Shown here: positions 18,370 through 29,170 of the stretch, piece by piece
How the letters are laid out: each line of letters begins with the position of its first letter
Numbering within the stretch: position 1 is the stretch's first letter
From: Phenylobacterium soli
GTDB lineage: Bacteria; Pseudomonadota; Alphaproteobacteria; Caulobacterales; Caulobacteraceae
DNA: 64,000 bases
Reading direction: 5' to 3'
Assembly (NCBI RefSeq): GCF_003254475.1
Contig: NZ_QFYQ01000001.1
Span: 1,736,001-1,800,000, forward strand
Notes under the pieces: model-generated
Databases searched by the model: none
The model's input: only the letters and a program-made list of their open reading frames with translations
What the model was told of the DNA's origin: nothing
Made by a program: the position numbers and the translations under genes

Positions 18370-18765
18370 ATGTCCATCTGGGGGGGAACGGTCATGGGAC
18401 GGATCTGGGCGATCGTGGCGGCGCTGGCGCTATCGGCTTCGGGCGCGTCGGCTCAGCCGAAGCCGGGTTTCAAGCCCCCGATCACCATCCCGGTCACTTG
18501 CCCGGGCGTTCTCACCCTAGATCCGCATGCGCCGGCCGTCTTCAGGCCGCCGGGCCGGAACGTGAACCTGCAGCGGTCGGTGATGTGGGACGGGACGCTG
18601 ACCTGCCTCTACGCCGATCCCGGCCGCATGGCCTACACCACCTTCGAACTCGACACCGTTTCGGCCAAGTGCCGGCCGCTCGCGCCTCAGGCGTGGTACG
18701 AGGGCATGGGGGGGCCGCAGTGCGACGCCGGCCACAACTGCACGGTGGCCTGCGACGAAGGCTGA
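18370..18765 (+). CDS. Hypothetical secreted cysteine-rich protein
   Basis: I do not recognise this 131-residue protein. It has a signal peptide (cleavage likely after GASAQ, about residue 29) and a mature part of about 100 residues with six cysteines (VTCPG, TCLY, AKCRP, and three in the final QCDAGHNCTVACDEG), suggesting up to three disulfides. GGAAGG six bases upstream supports the ATG at 18370; a second ATG at 18394 would also give a signal peptide. It lies 21 bp after the S15-type hydrolase, probably co-transcribed, and ends 13 bp from a convergent gene. Confidence 0.65.
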   Translation: MSIWGGTVMGRIWAIVAALALSASGASAQPKPGFKPPITIPVTCPGVLTLDPHAPAVFRPPGRNVNLQRSVMWDGTLTCLYADPGRMAYTTFELDTVSAKCRPLAPQAWYEGMGGPQCDAGHNCTVACDEG

Positions 18766-18778
18766 ATGGGCGGGATGA

Positions 18779-19144
18779 TCAGCCGCGCGGGTGGCGGGCG
18801 CGTTCGGCGTCGGCTTCCTGGCGCAGGGCGGTGAGATCCTCGCTGATCTTGAAGATCGTCACATAGAACTCGCAGAACGAGCGCCAGAGCAGCACCAGCA
18901 CGGCGGTGACCAGGAGGCCGGCGATCAGCACCGGGATCGCCAGCAGGATGCCCCAGGGCAGGGGGTCGCGGATCGCCACGCCGACGGCCGCGCCGAGGCT
19001 GCCGAAGGCCACCAGCAGGATGACGCCGAGGCCCGCCCAGTAGACCAGGTGGATGACCGCGTTGGTCATCAGCCGCTCGAAGGTGAGCAGGTCCCAAAGA
19101 AGCGCCCACCCCGTGCCCTCGGGCCGATTGAAAGCTCGCCGCAT
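18779..19144 (-). CDS. Small two-helix membrane protein, DUF4282-like
   Basis: From the ATG at 19144 the protein has 121 residues with two long hydrophobic segments (about 29-53 and 64-86) between a conserved-looking LLWDLLTFERLMTNAVI and WRSFCEFYVTIFKISEDL. That pattern resembles DUF4282, a family of small membrane proteins of unknown function. The frame is open 24 residues further upstream without a better start. Function unknown. Confidence 0.6.
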   Translation of the reverse strand: MRRAFNRPEGTGWALLWDLLTFERLMTNAVIHLVYWAGLGVILLVAFGSLGAAVGVAIRDPLPWGILLAIPVLIAGLLVTAVLVLLWRSFCEFYVTIFKISEDLTALRQEADAERARHPRG

Positions 19145-19243
19145 CCGAATCCCAAGACTGACGGGTCCGAGGAGGACCCCTGCCGAACCGCTACCAGCCG
19201 CAAGCCTGCCCTGCAACGGGGCAGACCGTGCGGCGACTTCACC

Positions 19244-19585
19244 TCAGGCGAACACCCGCCCCACCGCTGCGCCGAGCGCGCCGGTGGCCAGCGAGGCCGC
19301 CACGACGATCCCGAGCACGAGCGCCGAGACATCCTTGAAACGCACGGACACGGCGAAGGCGACCAGCGCGCCGAGCGCGCCCGCCGCCGCCCCGCCCAGC
19401 AGGGCGGGAATGACCGACAGGCCGCACAGCCGCCCGTAGATCAGTCCCGCCGCGAGGGACAGGGTCACGCCGCCCACCGGCAGCAGGCCGACGCGGACGA
19501 ACTCGTTGCGCCGCCCGGCCCACACCATGCCGCCCTGGAAGGCGAGGCCGACGCCGAAGGCGATCAGGAAGGCTGTGGGGTTCAC
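19244..19585 (-). CDS. Small hydrophobic membrane protein at the end of the flagellar operon
   Basis: A 113-residue, very hydrophobic protein with four likely membrane segments, rich in Gly and Ala; I do not recognise the family. It starts 11 bp after the flhA stop on the same strand and so is probably the last gene of the fliF-flhA transcript. The position suggests a link to the flagellar export gate or simply read-through; the sequence gives no other clue. Confidence 0.6.
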   Translation of the reverse strand: MNPTAFLIAFGVGLAFQGGMVWAGRRNEFVRVGLLPVGGVTLSLAAGLIYGRLCGLSVIPALLGGAAAGALGALVAFAVSVRFKDVSALVLGIVVAASLATGALGAAVGRVFA

Positions 19586-19595
19586 GAGGATGGCC

Positions 19596-21680
19596 TCAGA
19601 TCGCGCCGACGGTCTTCAGCCGCGCGCGCGGGTGGATCTCGTTCTGACTCATCACCGGGGTCTGGCCGCGGAAACGCTCGACGATGGAGCGGACGTAGGG
19701 CCGGATCATCGGGCTGGTCAGCAGCACCGGCGTCTCGCCCGAGAGGGCGGCGCGCTCGAAGGTCTCCCGGATCGCGCGGATGAAGTCCTGCAGGCGCGAG
19801 GGCGCCAGGGCGAGCTGCTTGTCCTCGCCCTGGCCGACCAGGGCTTCGGCGAAGGCGCCTTCCCACTCCGCGCTCATGGTGACGATCGGCAGGGCGCCGT
19901 CGTCGCCGCGGTAGGCGAAGCAGAGCTGGCGCGAGAGGCGGCCGCGGACCTGTTCGACGAGGTTGGTGATCGAGCTGGTGTGGGGGGCGGCCTCGCCGAT
20001 GCCTTCGAGGATGGCCGGCAGGTCGCGGATCGAGACCCGTTCGCGCAGCAGCGACTGCAGGACGCGCTGCACCGTGGTCACCGAGACCACGTTGGGGATC
20101 AGGTCGGAGACCAGCTTCTTCTGCTCGGCCGGCAGCTCGTTCAGCAGCTTCTGCACCTCGGCGTAGGAGAGCAGGTCCGGCATGTTCTCCTTGAGGATTT
20201 CGGTGAGGTGCGTGGTCAGCACCGTGGCCGGGTCGACGATGGTGTAGCCGTGGAAGGTGGCTTCCTCGCGCAGGCTCTCGTCGATCCAGGTGGCGGGCAG
20301 GCCGAAGGCGGGTTCGCGCAGGTGCTCGCCAGGCAGCTCCACCTGGCCGCCGCGCGGGTCCATGGCCATCAGCTGGCCGAGGCGGACCTCGCCCGAGCCG
20401 GCCTCCATCTCCTTGATGCGGATGCAGTAGCCCTGCGAGGGCAGGCGCATGTTGTCGAGGATCCGCACGCTCGGCATGACGAAGCCGAAGTCCGCGGCCA
20501 GCGTCTTGCGCAGAGCCTTGATCTGGTCGGTGAGGCGGCGGCCCTCGAGGTCGTTGATCAGGCCCAGGAGGCCGTAGCCGAGCTCGATCTTGATCTCGTC
20601 GATGGCGAGAGTCTGGGAGATCGGCTCGTCTTCCTGCTGGGCGTCGGGCGCGATCTCCACGGCCGGCAGCTCGGGACCCTTCTGAGCCCGGCGCCAGGCC
20701 AGCGAGCCGGCCCCGATGGAGATGACCGCGAACGGCAGGATCGGCATGCCCGGGATGAAGGCGATGACGCCCGCCGCGGCCGAGACCATGCCGAGGCTGA
20801 TCGGGTTCATGGCCAGCTGGGTGACCAGGGCCTTGTCGGCCGAGCCCTCGACGCCGGACTTGGAGACCAGCAGGCCGGCGGCGATCGAGATGACCAGCGC
20901 GGGGATCTGGCTGACCAGGCCGTCGCCGATCGACATGATCGTGTAGGTCGAGAACGCCTGGCCGATCGGCACGTGGTGCTGCACGACGCCGATGATGATG
21001 CCGCCTATGACATTGATGGCGAGGATCACCAGGCCCGCGATGGCGTCGCCGCGGACGAACTTCGAGGCGCCGTCCATGGCGCCGAAGAAGGTCGATTCCT
21101 GCTCCAGCTCCTTGCGGCGCTTCTTGGCCTCTTCCTGGTCGATGAGGCCCGAGGACAGATCGGCGTCGATGGCCATCTGCTTGCCGGGCATGGAGTCGAG
21201 GGTGAAGCGCGCCGCCACTTCGGCGATGCGGCCCGAGCCCTTGGTGATGACCACGAAGTTCACCACCACCAGGATGGCGAAGACGATGATGCCGATGACG
21301 AACGAGCCGCCCATCATCAGCTTGCCGAAGGCCTCGATGATGTGGCCCGCCCCGTGGACGCCCTCGTGGCCGTGGCCGAGGATCAGGCGCGTCGAGGCGA
21401 TGTTGAGCCCCAGGCGGTAGAGGGTCGTGACCAGCAGCACCGACGGAAAGGCGGTGAACTCCAGCGGCCGCTTGATGAGCAGGGACGTCATCAGGATCAG
21501 CACGGCGGAGGTGATCGACATGCTGAGCAGGGCGTCCAGCATGAAGGCCGGGATCGGCAGGATCAGCAGGATGATGATCCCGATGATGCCGATCGCCAGG
21601 GCGACGTCGCCACGCGCCACCCAGCTCCACATCTCCTTCGGGGAGGGGCGCTCGGACAGCAGGGTGGAGATGTCGGCCAT
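19596..21680 (-). CDS. flhA: Flagellar export gate protein FlhA
   Basis: Central inner-membrane component of the flagellar type III export gate. The 694-residue protein has eight N-terminal membrane segments (about 25-320), the conserved cytoplasmic loop between segments 4 and 5 (DADLSSGLIDQEEAKKRRKE), and a C-terminal cytoplasmic domain of about 350 residues that binds chaperones. Length and the motif RLGLNIASTRLIL are typical. It is 32 bp downstream of flbD in the same operon. Confidence 0.96.
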   Translation of the reverse strand: MADISTLLSERPSPKEMWSWVARGDVALAIGIIGIIILLILPIPAFMLDALLSMSITSAVLILMTSLLIKRPLEFTAFPSVLLVTTLYRLGLNIASTRLILGHGHEGVHGAGHIIEAFGKLMMGGSFVIGIIVFAILVVVNFVVITKGSGRIAEVAARFTLDSMPGKQMAIDADLSSGLIDQEEAKKRRKELEQESTFFGAMDGASKFVRGDAIAGLVILAINVIGGIIIGVVQHHVPIGQAFSTYTIMSIGDGLVSQIPALVISIAAGLLVSKSGVEGSADKALVTQLAMNPISLGMVSAAAGVIAFIPGMPILPFAVISIGAGSLAWRRAQKGPELPAVEIAPDAQQEDEPISQTLAIDEIKIELGYGLLGLINDLEGRRLTDQIKALRKTLAADFGFVMPSVRILDNMRLPSQGYCIRIKEMEAGSGEVRLGQLMAMDPRGGQVELPGEHLREPAFGLPATWIDESLREEATFHGYTIVDPATVLTTHLTEILKENMPDLLSYAEVQKLLNELPAEQKKLVSDLIPNVVSVTTVQRVLQSLLRERVSIRDLPAILEGIGEAAPHTSSITNLVEQVRGRLSRQLCFAYRGDDGALPIVTMSAEWEGAFAEALVGQGEDKQLALAPSRLQDFIRAIRETFERAALSGETPVLLTSPMIRPYVRSIVERFRGQTPVMSQNEIHPRARLKTVGAI

Positions 21681-21712
21681 GGGTCAGGTCAGCCCGGTCA
21701 GATCGGCTCGGT

Positions 21713-23080
<1,368 letters not shown>

Positions 23081-23112
23081 CGGAAGTCTCCTTACCTACT
23101 GCGCCAGGGCCA

Positions 23113-23475
23113 TCAGGCCGCGGCGTCGCCGTCCTTGATGATTTCCGTCATGGTCACGCCCAGGCGCTCGTCGACGATGACGACCTCGCCGCGGGCCACC
23201 AGGCGGTTGTTGACGTAGATGTCGATCGCCTCGCCGACCTTGCGGTCGAGCTCGAGGATGCTGCCCTGCCCGAGCTGCAGGAGCTGGGCGACCGAGACGC
23301 TGGCCCGGCCGAGCACCGCCGAGATGCTCACCGGCACCTCGAACACCGGCTGCAGTTCGGCCGCCGTCTTGTCCTCGGCGATCGATTCCGGCAGCGCGCC
23401 TTCCTCCGGCGAGAACTCGTCGAGCTTCATTTCGCTCGGCGGCGGGGCTTGGTTGTCGATATCGCTCTCGGACAT
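23113..23475 (-). CDS. fliN: Flagellar motor switch protein FliN
   Basis: C-ring component at the base of the flagellar motor. The 120-residue product has an acidic, variable N-terminus (1-45) and the SPOA/FliN domain (VPVSISAVLGRASVSVAQLLQL, shown in part, then GEAIDIYVNNRLVARGEVVIVDERLGV in the same domain). It starts 2 bp after the fliH stop. The length is typical; the N-terminal part is probably unstructured. Confidence 0.93.
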   Translation of the reverse strand: MSESDIDNQAPPPSEMKLDEFSPEEGALPESIAEDKTAAELQPVFEVPVSISAVLGRASVSVAQLLQLGQGSILELDRKVGEAIDIYVNNRLVARGEVVIVDERLGVTMTEIIKDGDAAA

Positions 23476-23477
23476 GG

Positions 23478-24134
23478 TCAGCCTTCCGGCTCGGTTTGAG
23501 CGCCAGGGATCAGGGGTTCGGCGTGCAGGCCCTCGGCGGCGAGCGCCTCTTCGAGGGCCGCGGTGACGCGGGCGGCAGCGGCCTCGGGATCGAACGCGGC
23601 CTGACCGTCGCCGAAATCGAGGCCGAAGGCGTGGGTCGGCAGGCCGGCGTCCGGCTTCACCTGGATGGCGCCGGCGTAGCCCGCCGCGCCGGCGAGTTCG
23701 GAGAGCACGCCCTGGATCCGCTCGGCGAGGTCGGGCGCGGCGGTGACGACGAGCCTCGGCGCGGCCTCGATCTCCTGGGAGAGGCTCGCCAGCGCCGCCT
23801 GGAGCGGCGCCTCGGGGAACCGGTCGAGGGCCGCGCCGGCGATGGCCCGGGCGCAGGCCAGCGACAGCCGCGCGGAGGTGACACGGTGCTCGTGGGCGAC
23901 CTCAGCGAGCTTCGGCAAGGCCTGGTGGCAGGCGGCCGCGACGCCGGCGAGCGCCAGCTGTTGCTGGGCCGCGATCGAGGCGTGGGCCGCCTGCTCGCCT
24001 TCGGCGAAGGCCTTGCGGCGGATCTGCTCGACCTCCTCGGCGGAGAAGGTGCGCTTGGGCCGCGGCGCCTGAAAGGCGATGCCGCCGTCGGCGTCGAACA
24101 CCGTGTCGAAGCTGAATTTCTGGAGTTCGGCCAT
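23478..24134 (-). CDS. fliH: Flagellar assembly protein FliH (FlbE)
   Basis: Regulator of the FliI ATPase. The 218-residue protein has an Ala/Glu-rich helical central part (EEVEQIRRKAFAEGEQAAHA onward) and a C-terminal domain with TAAPDLAERIQGVL, matching FliH/YscL in layout. In Caulobacter the gene in this operon position was called flbE. It overlaps the fliG stop by one base and precedes fliN by 2 bp. Identification rests on position as much as on sequence, since FliH is poorly conserved. Confidence 0.88.
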   Translation of the reverse strand: MAELQKFSFDTVFDADGGIAFQAPRPKRTFSAEEVEQIRRKAFAEGEQAAHASIAAQQQLALAGVAAACHQALPKLAEVAHEHRVTSARLSLACARAIAGAALDRFPEAPLQAALASLSQEIEAAPRLVVTAAPDLAERIQGVLSELAGAAGYAGAIQVKPDAGLPTHAFGLDFGDGQAAFDPEAAAARVTAALEEALAAEGLHAEPLIPGAQTEPEG

Positions 24135-25156
24135 TAGTAGACGAGCTCGTCGTCGCCGCCGGCCCCGGCCAGCATGATCTCGCCCTTGTTGGCGAGGTCC
24201 TTGGCAACCTGCACCATGGCCATCTGGGCCTGGTCGACGTCGCGCAGGCGGACCGGGCCCATGCTCTCCATGTCCTCGCGCATGATCTTGGCGGCGCGCT
24301 CGGACATGTTGGAGAAGAACTGCTCGCGCAGGCTGTCGGAGGCGCCCTTGAGGGCCAGGCCGAGCTGGTCCTTCTCGACCGCGCGGAGCAGGGTCTGGAT
24401 GCCGCCCGGATCGAGTTTGGAGAGGTCCTCGAAGACGAACATCAGGGCGCGGATGCGCTCGGCCGCCTCGCGGTTGCGCTCCTCGAGGGCGGTGATGAAG
24501 CGGGCCTCGGTCTGGCGGTCGAAGGCGTTGAAGATCTCCGCCATCATCTCATGGCTGTCGCGCTTGGAGGTGCGCGCCAGGTTCGACATGAACTCGGTGC
24601 GCAGGGTCTGTTCGATCTTGTCGAGGATCTCGCGCTGGACGGGCTCCATGCGCAGCATCCGCATGACGCACTCGAGGGCGAAGTCCTCGGGCAGGGCGGC
24701 CAGCACCCGGGCGGCGTGCTCGGACTTGATCTTCGACAGCACCACCGCGACCGTCTGCGGGTATTCGTTCTTCAGATAGTTGGCGAGCACGGCCTCGTTC
24801 ACGTTGCCGAGCTTGTCCCACATGGTGCGACCCGCCGGGCCGCGGATCTCCTCCATGAGCTGGTTGACCCGGTCCTCGGGCATCATCGCCGCGAGCAGCT
24901 TCTGGGTCTGTTCGAAGGAGCCCATGATCGCGCCGCCGCCGGACATGCCGGAGACGAACTCGACCATCAGGTCCTCGACCACGCTGGAGGTGACCGTGCC
25001 CAGGCTGGCCATTGCCTGGGAGACTTCCTTGATCTCGTCCTCGTCGAGCTGCTGCCAGACGCTGGCGTGCTCTTCGCCCAGCGCGAGCAGGATCACCGCG
25101 GCCTTCTCGGGGCCGGTGAGGCGGGACGGATCGACGACGGATTTGCCCTTCGCCAT
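24134..25156 (-). CDS. fliG: Flagellar motor switch protein FliG
   Basis: Torque-generating C-ring protein. The 340-residue product begins with the FliF-binding domain ([19 protein letters not shown]), has the middle domain and armadillo repeats with the conserved EHPQ-like region written here as [13 protein letters not shown], and ends with the torque helix charges ([20 protein letters not shown] then [14 protein letters not shown]). It overlaps fliF and fliH by one base at each end, implying translational coupling. Confidence 0.96.
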   Translation of the reverse strand: MAKGKSVVDPSRLTGPEKAAVILLALGEEHASVWQQLDEDEIKEVSQAMASLGTVTSSVVEDLMVEFVSGMSGGGAIMGSFEQTQKLLAAMMPEDRVNQLMEEIRGPAGRTMWDKLGNVNEAVLANYLKNEYPQTVAVVLSKIKSEHAARVLAALPEDFALECVMRMLRMEPVQREILDKIEQTLRTEFMSNLARTSKRDSHEMMAEIFNAFDRQTEARFITALEERNREAAERIRALMFVFEDLSKLDPGGIQTLLRAVEKDQLGLALKGASDSLREQFFSNMSERAAKIMREDMESMGPVRLRDVDQAQMAMVQVAKDLANKGEIMLAGAGGDDELVY

Positions 25157-26805
25157 CAGGCGCTCTCATGCAGCCAGTTGCGGAGGATCGAGACCGACTC
25201 CTCCGGATGCTTCTCGACGAACTCGGCGACGCGCTTGACGGAGCTGGCCTTCACCTGACCCTCGATGCGGGCGATGTCGATCTTCGCGTCGAGGTCGCCG
25301 GCGACGGGCCCCGGCAGGGCGAGCTGCTGGCCGGTGGCGGGGTCGACGGTGACCTGCAGCGGCTGGCCGTCGGCGGTGGTGGTGATGTGGGTCACGCCCT
25401 GGCCGCTCGACAGCATCATCGGGGCAGGGGTGGCGCCGGTCGCCCCCTTCACCAGCGGCCGCACGATGAAGAACATCATCAGCAGGGCGACGATGCCCAG
25501 CACGCCCAGCTCGGCCGCGCGCATGATGTCGTTCTTGTCGAAGCCCATCAGCGGGTTGGCGGCGGTGACGCCCTCCGGGTCGGCGGTGGTGGGGAAGCGC
25601 ACGTTGACCACCGTCACCTGGTCGCCGCGCTGCTGATTGAAGCCGACGGCCGAGCGGACCAGCTGGTCGATCTGCTGCATCTCCTGCTGCGAGCGGGGGG
25701 TGTAGGGGCCCGGCTTGCCGTCCTTGCCGACCGCGGTGACGCCGTCGACCGCGACCGCGACCGAGAGCCGCTTGATCGCGCCGGGGGCCTGGACCTCGGT
25801 TCGGGTGGTCTTGGAGATCTCGTAGTTGGTGGTGCTCTCCTGGCGGCCGCTGGCCGAGGAGTTGTTGTTCGAACCCGCGCCCACCGCGCCGCCGGGGACG
25901 TTGGCGGCGGCCGACACCTGGCCGGAGTTCTCGGGCTGATTCTCCTTGGAGTTCTCGTCGGTCGTCGATTCCGAGCGGACCACCTGGCCGTCCGGGTCGA
26001 AGGTCTCCTGCTGGGTGGTGACCTGGGCCATGTCGACGTCGGCCGAGACGTTCACCCGCGCCTTGCCGGCGCCGACGATGCCTTCGACCATCGCCTTCAC
26101 CTGCTTGGCGATGCGCTGCTCGACCTCGGTCTTGCGGCCGTCGGCCTCGGCGGCCATGCCGGTGTCGCCGCCGGAGAGGGTCTTGGCGTGCTGGTCGACG
26201 ACGGTGACCTTGTCGGGCTTCAGGCCCGGCACCGCCCCGGACACCAGGTTCTGGATGGCCCGAACGTTGTCGGCGTTGGGCTCGCGGCCGCCGACGCCGA
26301 TCGTCACCGCCGCGGAGGGCTGCTCGGCCTCCTCCTCGAAGAGCTGGCGCTTGGGAATGACCAGGTGGACGCGGGCCGAAGTGATGCCGTCCAGGCTGCG
26401 GATGGTGCGGGCGAGCTCGCCCTCGAGGGCGCGCTGGCGGTTGAGCTGCTGGACGAAGTCGGTCTGGCCGAGGGCGTTGCCCTGGTCGAAGATCTCGTAG
26501 CCCACCGAGCCCGAGGTCGGCAGGCCCTTCGACGACAGCATCAGGCGGGTGGAGGCGACCTGGTCGCGCGGCACCAGGATGGTCGAGCCGTCACCCTTCA
26601 CCTCGTACTTGATGCCGCCCTGGTCGAGCGCCTGGGTGATAGAGCCGGCTTCCTTGAGGTCCAGGTTGGAATAGAGCAGCGCCTTGGGCTGGCCCAGGTT
26701 GAGGCTCATGGCGAACAGCGCCGCCGCGACGCCGGCCCCGAGGCCAAGGATGGCGACCAGGCGTCCGATGCCGAACCTCTGAAGCGCCGCCAGGAACTGA
26801 TTCAC
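25156..26805 (-). CDS. fliF: Flagellar MS-ring protein FliF
   Basis: Forms the MS ring in the inner membrane, the first flagellar structure built. The 549-residue protein has two membrane segments (about 17-37 and 440-462), periplasmic ring-building motifs between them ([27 protein letters not shown] region), and a cytoplasmic C-terminus that binds FliG ([23 protein letters not shown], in part). The start is GTG. A CtrA-box-like sequence lies 81 bp upstream, so this is the head of the class II flagellar operon. Confidence 0.96.
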   Translation of the reverse strand: MNQFLAALQRFGIGRLVAILGLGAGVAAALFAMSLNLGQPKALLYSNLDLKEAGSITQALDQGGIKYEVKGDGSTILVPRDQVASTRLMLSSKGLPTSGSVGYEIFDQGNALGQTDFVQQLNRQRALEGELARTIRSLDGITSARVHLVIPKRQLFEEEAEQPSAAVTIGVGGREPNADNVRAIQNLVSGAVPGLKPDKVTVVDQHAKTLSGGDTGMAAEADGRKTEVEQRIAKQVKAMVEGIVGAGKARVNVSADVDMAQVTTQQETFDPDGQVVRSESTTDENSKENQPENSGQVSAAANVPGGAVGAGSNNNSSASGRQESTTNYEISKTTRTEVQAPGAIKRLSVAVAVDGVTAVGKDGKPGPYTPRSQQEMQQIDQLVRSAVGFNQQRGDQVTVVNVRFPTTADPEGVTAANPLMGFDKNDIMRAAELGVLGIVALLMMFFIVRPLVKGATGATPAPMMLSSGQGVTHITTTADGQPLQVTVDPATGQQLALPGPVAGDLDAKIDIARIEGQVKASSVKRVAEFVEKHPEESVSILRNWLHESA

Positions 26806-26885
26806 TTAAGGGCGTCCCTTCCCGAACAGCGGGCAGGCGCAGGCATTCCCCACCCCCCGCTAGGCAGGAATTACCCAGTGGATGG

Positions 26886-26900
26886 TAAACGCGGCCTTAA
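26886..26900 (-). promoter_or_regulatory. CtrA-box-like site in the fliF promoter region
   Basis: On the minus strand TTAA-GGCCGCG-TTTA (N7 spacing), the second half continuing as TTTACCAT, one base from the TTAACCAT half-site. It is 81 bp upstream of the fliF start and opens the six-gene flagellar operon, as in Caulobacter, where CtrA activates fliF. Confidence 0.7.
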
Positions 26901-26915
26901 GGTTCAGCTTGCGGC

Positions 26916-29090
26916 TCAGCCGCTCCAGGGGCTGAGCGCGCCCCAGGTGGCGAGCAGGATCGAGAAGGCGGCATAGACGATCACCGTCAGGGTGAAGGCC
27001 GCCTTGCGTCCGTAGCTCCAGGAATCCACGCGCCGGCCGCCGCTCCAGACGGCGGGCAGGGCGGCGATGGTCACGAGGGTGAGGACCGCCGCCACCAGGG
27101 CGCAGGCCGAGCCCAGGATCAGCGAGGGATTGGGCCAGCCGTACATGAGCCAGGCGAGGTCGCCGGCGGCGTGGCTGAAGAAGGCGCCGAACAGGACCAT
27201 GGCCAGCAGCCACAGGCCGGCCTGGATGTTCTGGACGATGCTGGCGCGGCTCTGGGTCAGGTTCTCGCGCAGGTCGCGGCGATTGCGGAACGCAAGTCCG
27301 ATCAGGGTAAGCAGCGCGGCGAGGCCGGTCAGCGCGGCCATGAGCGCCAGCGTCCCGGGGCTCTTCCAGCCGGGTTCGCGTTCGTAGGCCGCCGCGTTGG
27401 CGTCCGGAACGATGGCCACGGCGCGACCGTCCTTCATACGCACGTCGAGGCGGCGTTCACCGTCGAGGCTGACGAAGCGGCCGCCGGAAGGGGCGCCGTC
27501 CGGAACCCAGGCCGTGGACTGGCCGAAGGACGAGAGCAGCAGCCGGCCGTCGGGCGTCACCCTGACGTCGACCCCGCCCGGCCCTAGCCGCATCACCAGC
27601 CCTTCCAGGCCGGAGTAGGCGCGGCGGGTGCTGACATAGTGGCCGGTGAAGGTCGCGGCCTCTCCCGCGAGCTCGGGCGAGCCGGCGCGCGGTGCGGTCT
27701 CGGGCGGGGCGTAGAAGTGGCGCACGATGGCCGGCGCGAGGCGGCTGGCGAGCTGGGCGCCGCCCTCGGTGTTCGTGGAGACGAAGACGCCGAGGTTCAG
27801 GCTCGGCACGACGACCATGTTGGAGAAGAAGGAGAGCGTGCCGCCGTCGTGGCCGTAGCCGGTCTGGCCGCCCGGCAGGCTGTAGACGACGAAGCCGTGC
27901 GCCCAGCCGTTGACGCCGCTCGCCGTCGCCTGGATGGGCGCGCGGATCGCGTGCGCCGTGGCGGGGCCATAGATGGTGGCGCCGTCCAGCGCGCCATCGC
28001 CGAGCAGCAGGAGCATGTAGCGGGCCATGTCGCCGGCGGTGGAGGAGGCGGCGCCGGCGGGCGCCACCTGTTCGATGAACTCGTAGGGCCGCGCCTTCAG
28101 CCCGCCGCCCGTCCAGCGGAACCCCTGCGAGACGTCGGCGGCGAGGCCGGCCGGCATGGGGGCTGGCAGGCCCGCCTTGGCCGCATGCGGCTCGCGGAAG
28201 GTGGTGTGGGCCATGCCCGCCGGACCGAGGATGTCGTCCTCGACGAGCTGTTCGTAGGGCTTTCGGGCGACGTTGGCGGCCGCTTCGCCGGCCAGGGCCG
28301 CGCCATAGTTGGAGTAGCTGGAAAGCTGGCCCGGCGGACGCACCCGCTTTGGCCGTTCCTGGCGCAGGTAGAGGTCCAGCGGCCGGACCCGTTCGAAGCG
28401 GTCCTCGAACAGGTGGCCGAGCGAGCGGTCCTCGAAGCCGGGCGCATGGTCCATCAGGTCGAGGATGCGGACTGGTCGGTCGAAGCCCTGGTCCTTCACC
28501 CGCAGCGGCTCGGGCAGGTAGGCGTTGACCGGCTGGTCGAGGCGCAGCCGCCCGGCCTCGGCCTGTTTCAGCACCTCGAGCCAGGTGAAGGTCTTGGAGA
28601 TGGAGCCGATGCGGAACAGCGTCCGGTCAGGATCGACGCGCCGCGCGGGCGACAGGCTGGCGAAACCGTAGCCGCGCTTCATCACCACCTGCCCGTTCTG
28701 GACGACGCTGACGGTGACGCCGGCGATGTGCGCCTGGGCCATGGCGGCGCGTACGTAGCCGTCAACGAACCCGTCGAGTTCGCCGACCGGCAGCGGCTGC
28801 CCGGGCGCCAGACGCGCGCCGGCCTCGGCTTGCGGCGGGGCGGCAGCCGGAGCTTGAGGCGGCGTCGGCGGCAGGGCGGCCGGCCCGGACGGCGCAATGG
28901 CGGCCGGCGTCGTGCTCGCCGCCGGGGAAGCAGTCGCGGGCTTAGGCTTTGGCTTGGCGGCCTTGGGCTTCAGCTGGCTGTAGGGAATGGGATGGGACGG
29001 CAGCGGCGGCGCCTCGTCCTGGGCGCCGGCGCGCGGCGCGCCGAGCAGCACGGCGAGCGCCGCGACGGTGGCCGGAAGAATGGACCGCAT
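26916..29090 (-). CDS. Secreted serine hydrolase, class C beta-lactamase/esterase fold, with C-terminal membrane segments
   Basis: From the ATG at 29090 the protein has 724 residues: a signal peptide (to about AGAQ, 24), a Pro/Ala/Lys-rich linker (30-95), a beta-lactamase-like domain (about 105-460) with nucleophile motif SISK (163-166), a Tyr motif YSNYG near 262-266 and GHDGGTL as the third motif, then a small beta domain and three or four C-terminal hydrophobic segments. Such proteins are D-alanyl peptidases, esterases or beta-lactamase relatives; the membrane tail is shared by a subgroup. Substrate unknown. A GTG two codons upstream is an alternative start. Confidence 0.85.
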   Translation of the reverse strand: MRSILPATVAALAVLLGAPRAGAQDEAPPLPSHPIPYSQLKPKAAKPKPKPATASPAASTTPAAIAPSGPAALPPTPPQAPAAAPPQAEAGARLAPGQPLPVGELDGFVDGYVRAAMAQAHIAGVTVSVVQNGQVVMKRGYGFASLSPARRVDPDRTLFRIGSISKTFTWLEVLKQAEAGRLRLDQPVNAYLPEPLRVKDQGFDRPVRILDLMDHAPGFEDRSLGHLFEDRFERVRPLDLYLRQERPKRVRPPGQLSSYSNYGAALAGEAAANVARKPYEQLVEDDILGPAGMAHTTFREPHAAKAGLPAPMPAGLAADVSQGFRWTGGGLKARPYEFIEQVAPAGAASSTAGDMARYMLLLLGDGALDGATIYGPATAHAIRAPIQATASGVNGWAHGFVVYSLPGGQTGYGHDGGTLSFFSNMVVVPSLNLGVFVSTNTEGGAQLASRLAPAIVRHFYAPPETAPRAGSPELAGEAATFTGHYVSTRRAYSGLEGLVMRLGPGGVDVRVTPDGRLLLSSFGQSTAWVPDGAPSGGRFVSLDGERRLDVRMKDGRAVAIVPDANAAAYEREPGWKSPGTLALMAALTGLAALLTLIGLAFRNRRDLRENLTQSRASIVQNIQAGLWLLAMVLFGAFFSHAAGDLAWLMYGWPNPSLILGSACALVAAVLTLVTIAALPAVWSGGRRVDSWSYGRKAAFTLTVIVYAAFSILLATWGALSPWSG

Positions 29091-29170
29091 CACCACGCCT
29101 GGCTGCCCCCGCGCCTGAAGTGACTTGTCGTAGAGGTTGTAGATGCCGCCCTGAGTCCCTCAAAGCGAAG

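Noticed and set aside
25168-26976. A 602-codon open frame opposite fliF
   Set aside because: Low-complexity translation with no recognisable motif; fliF on the other strand is certain.
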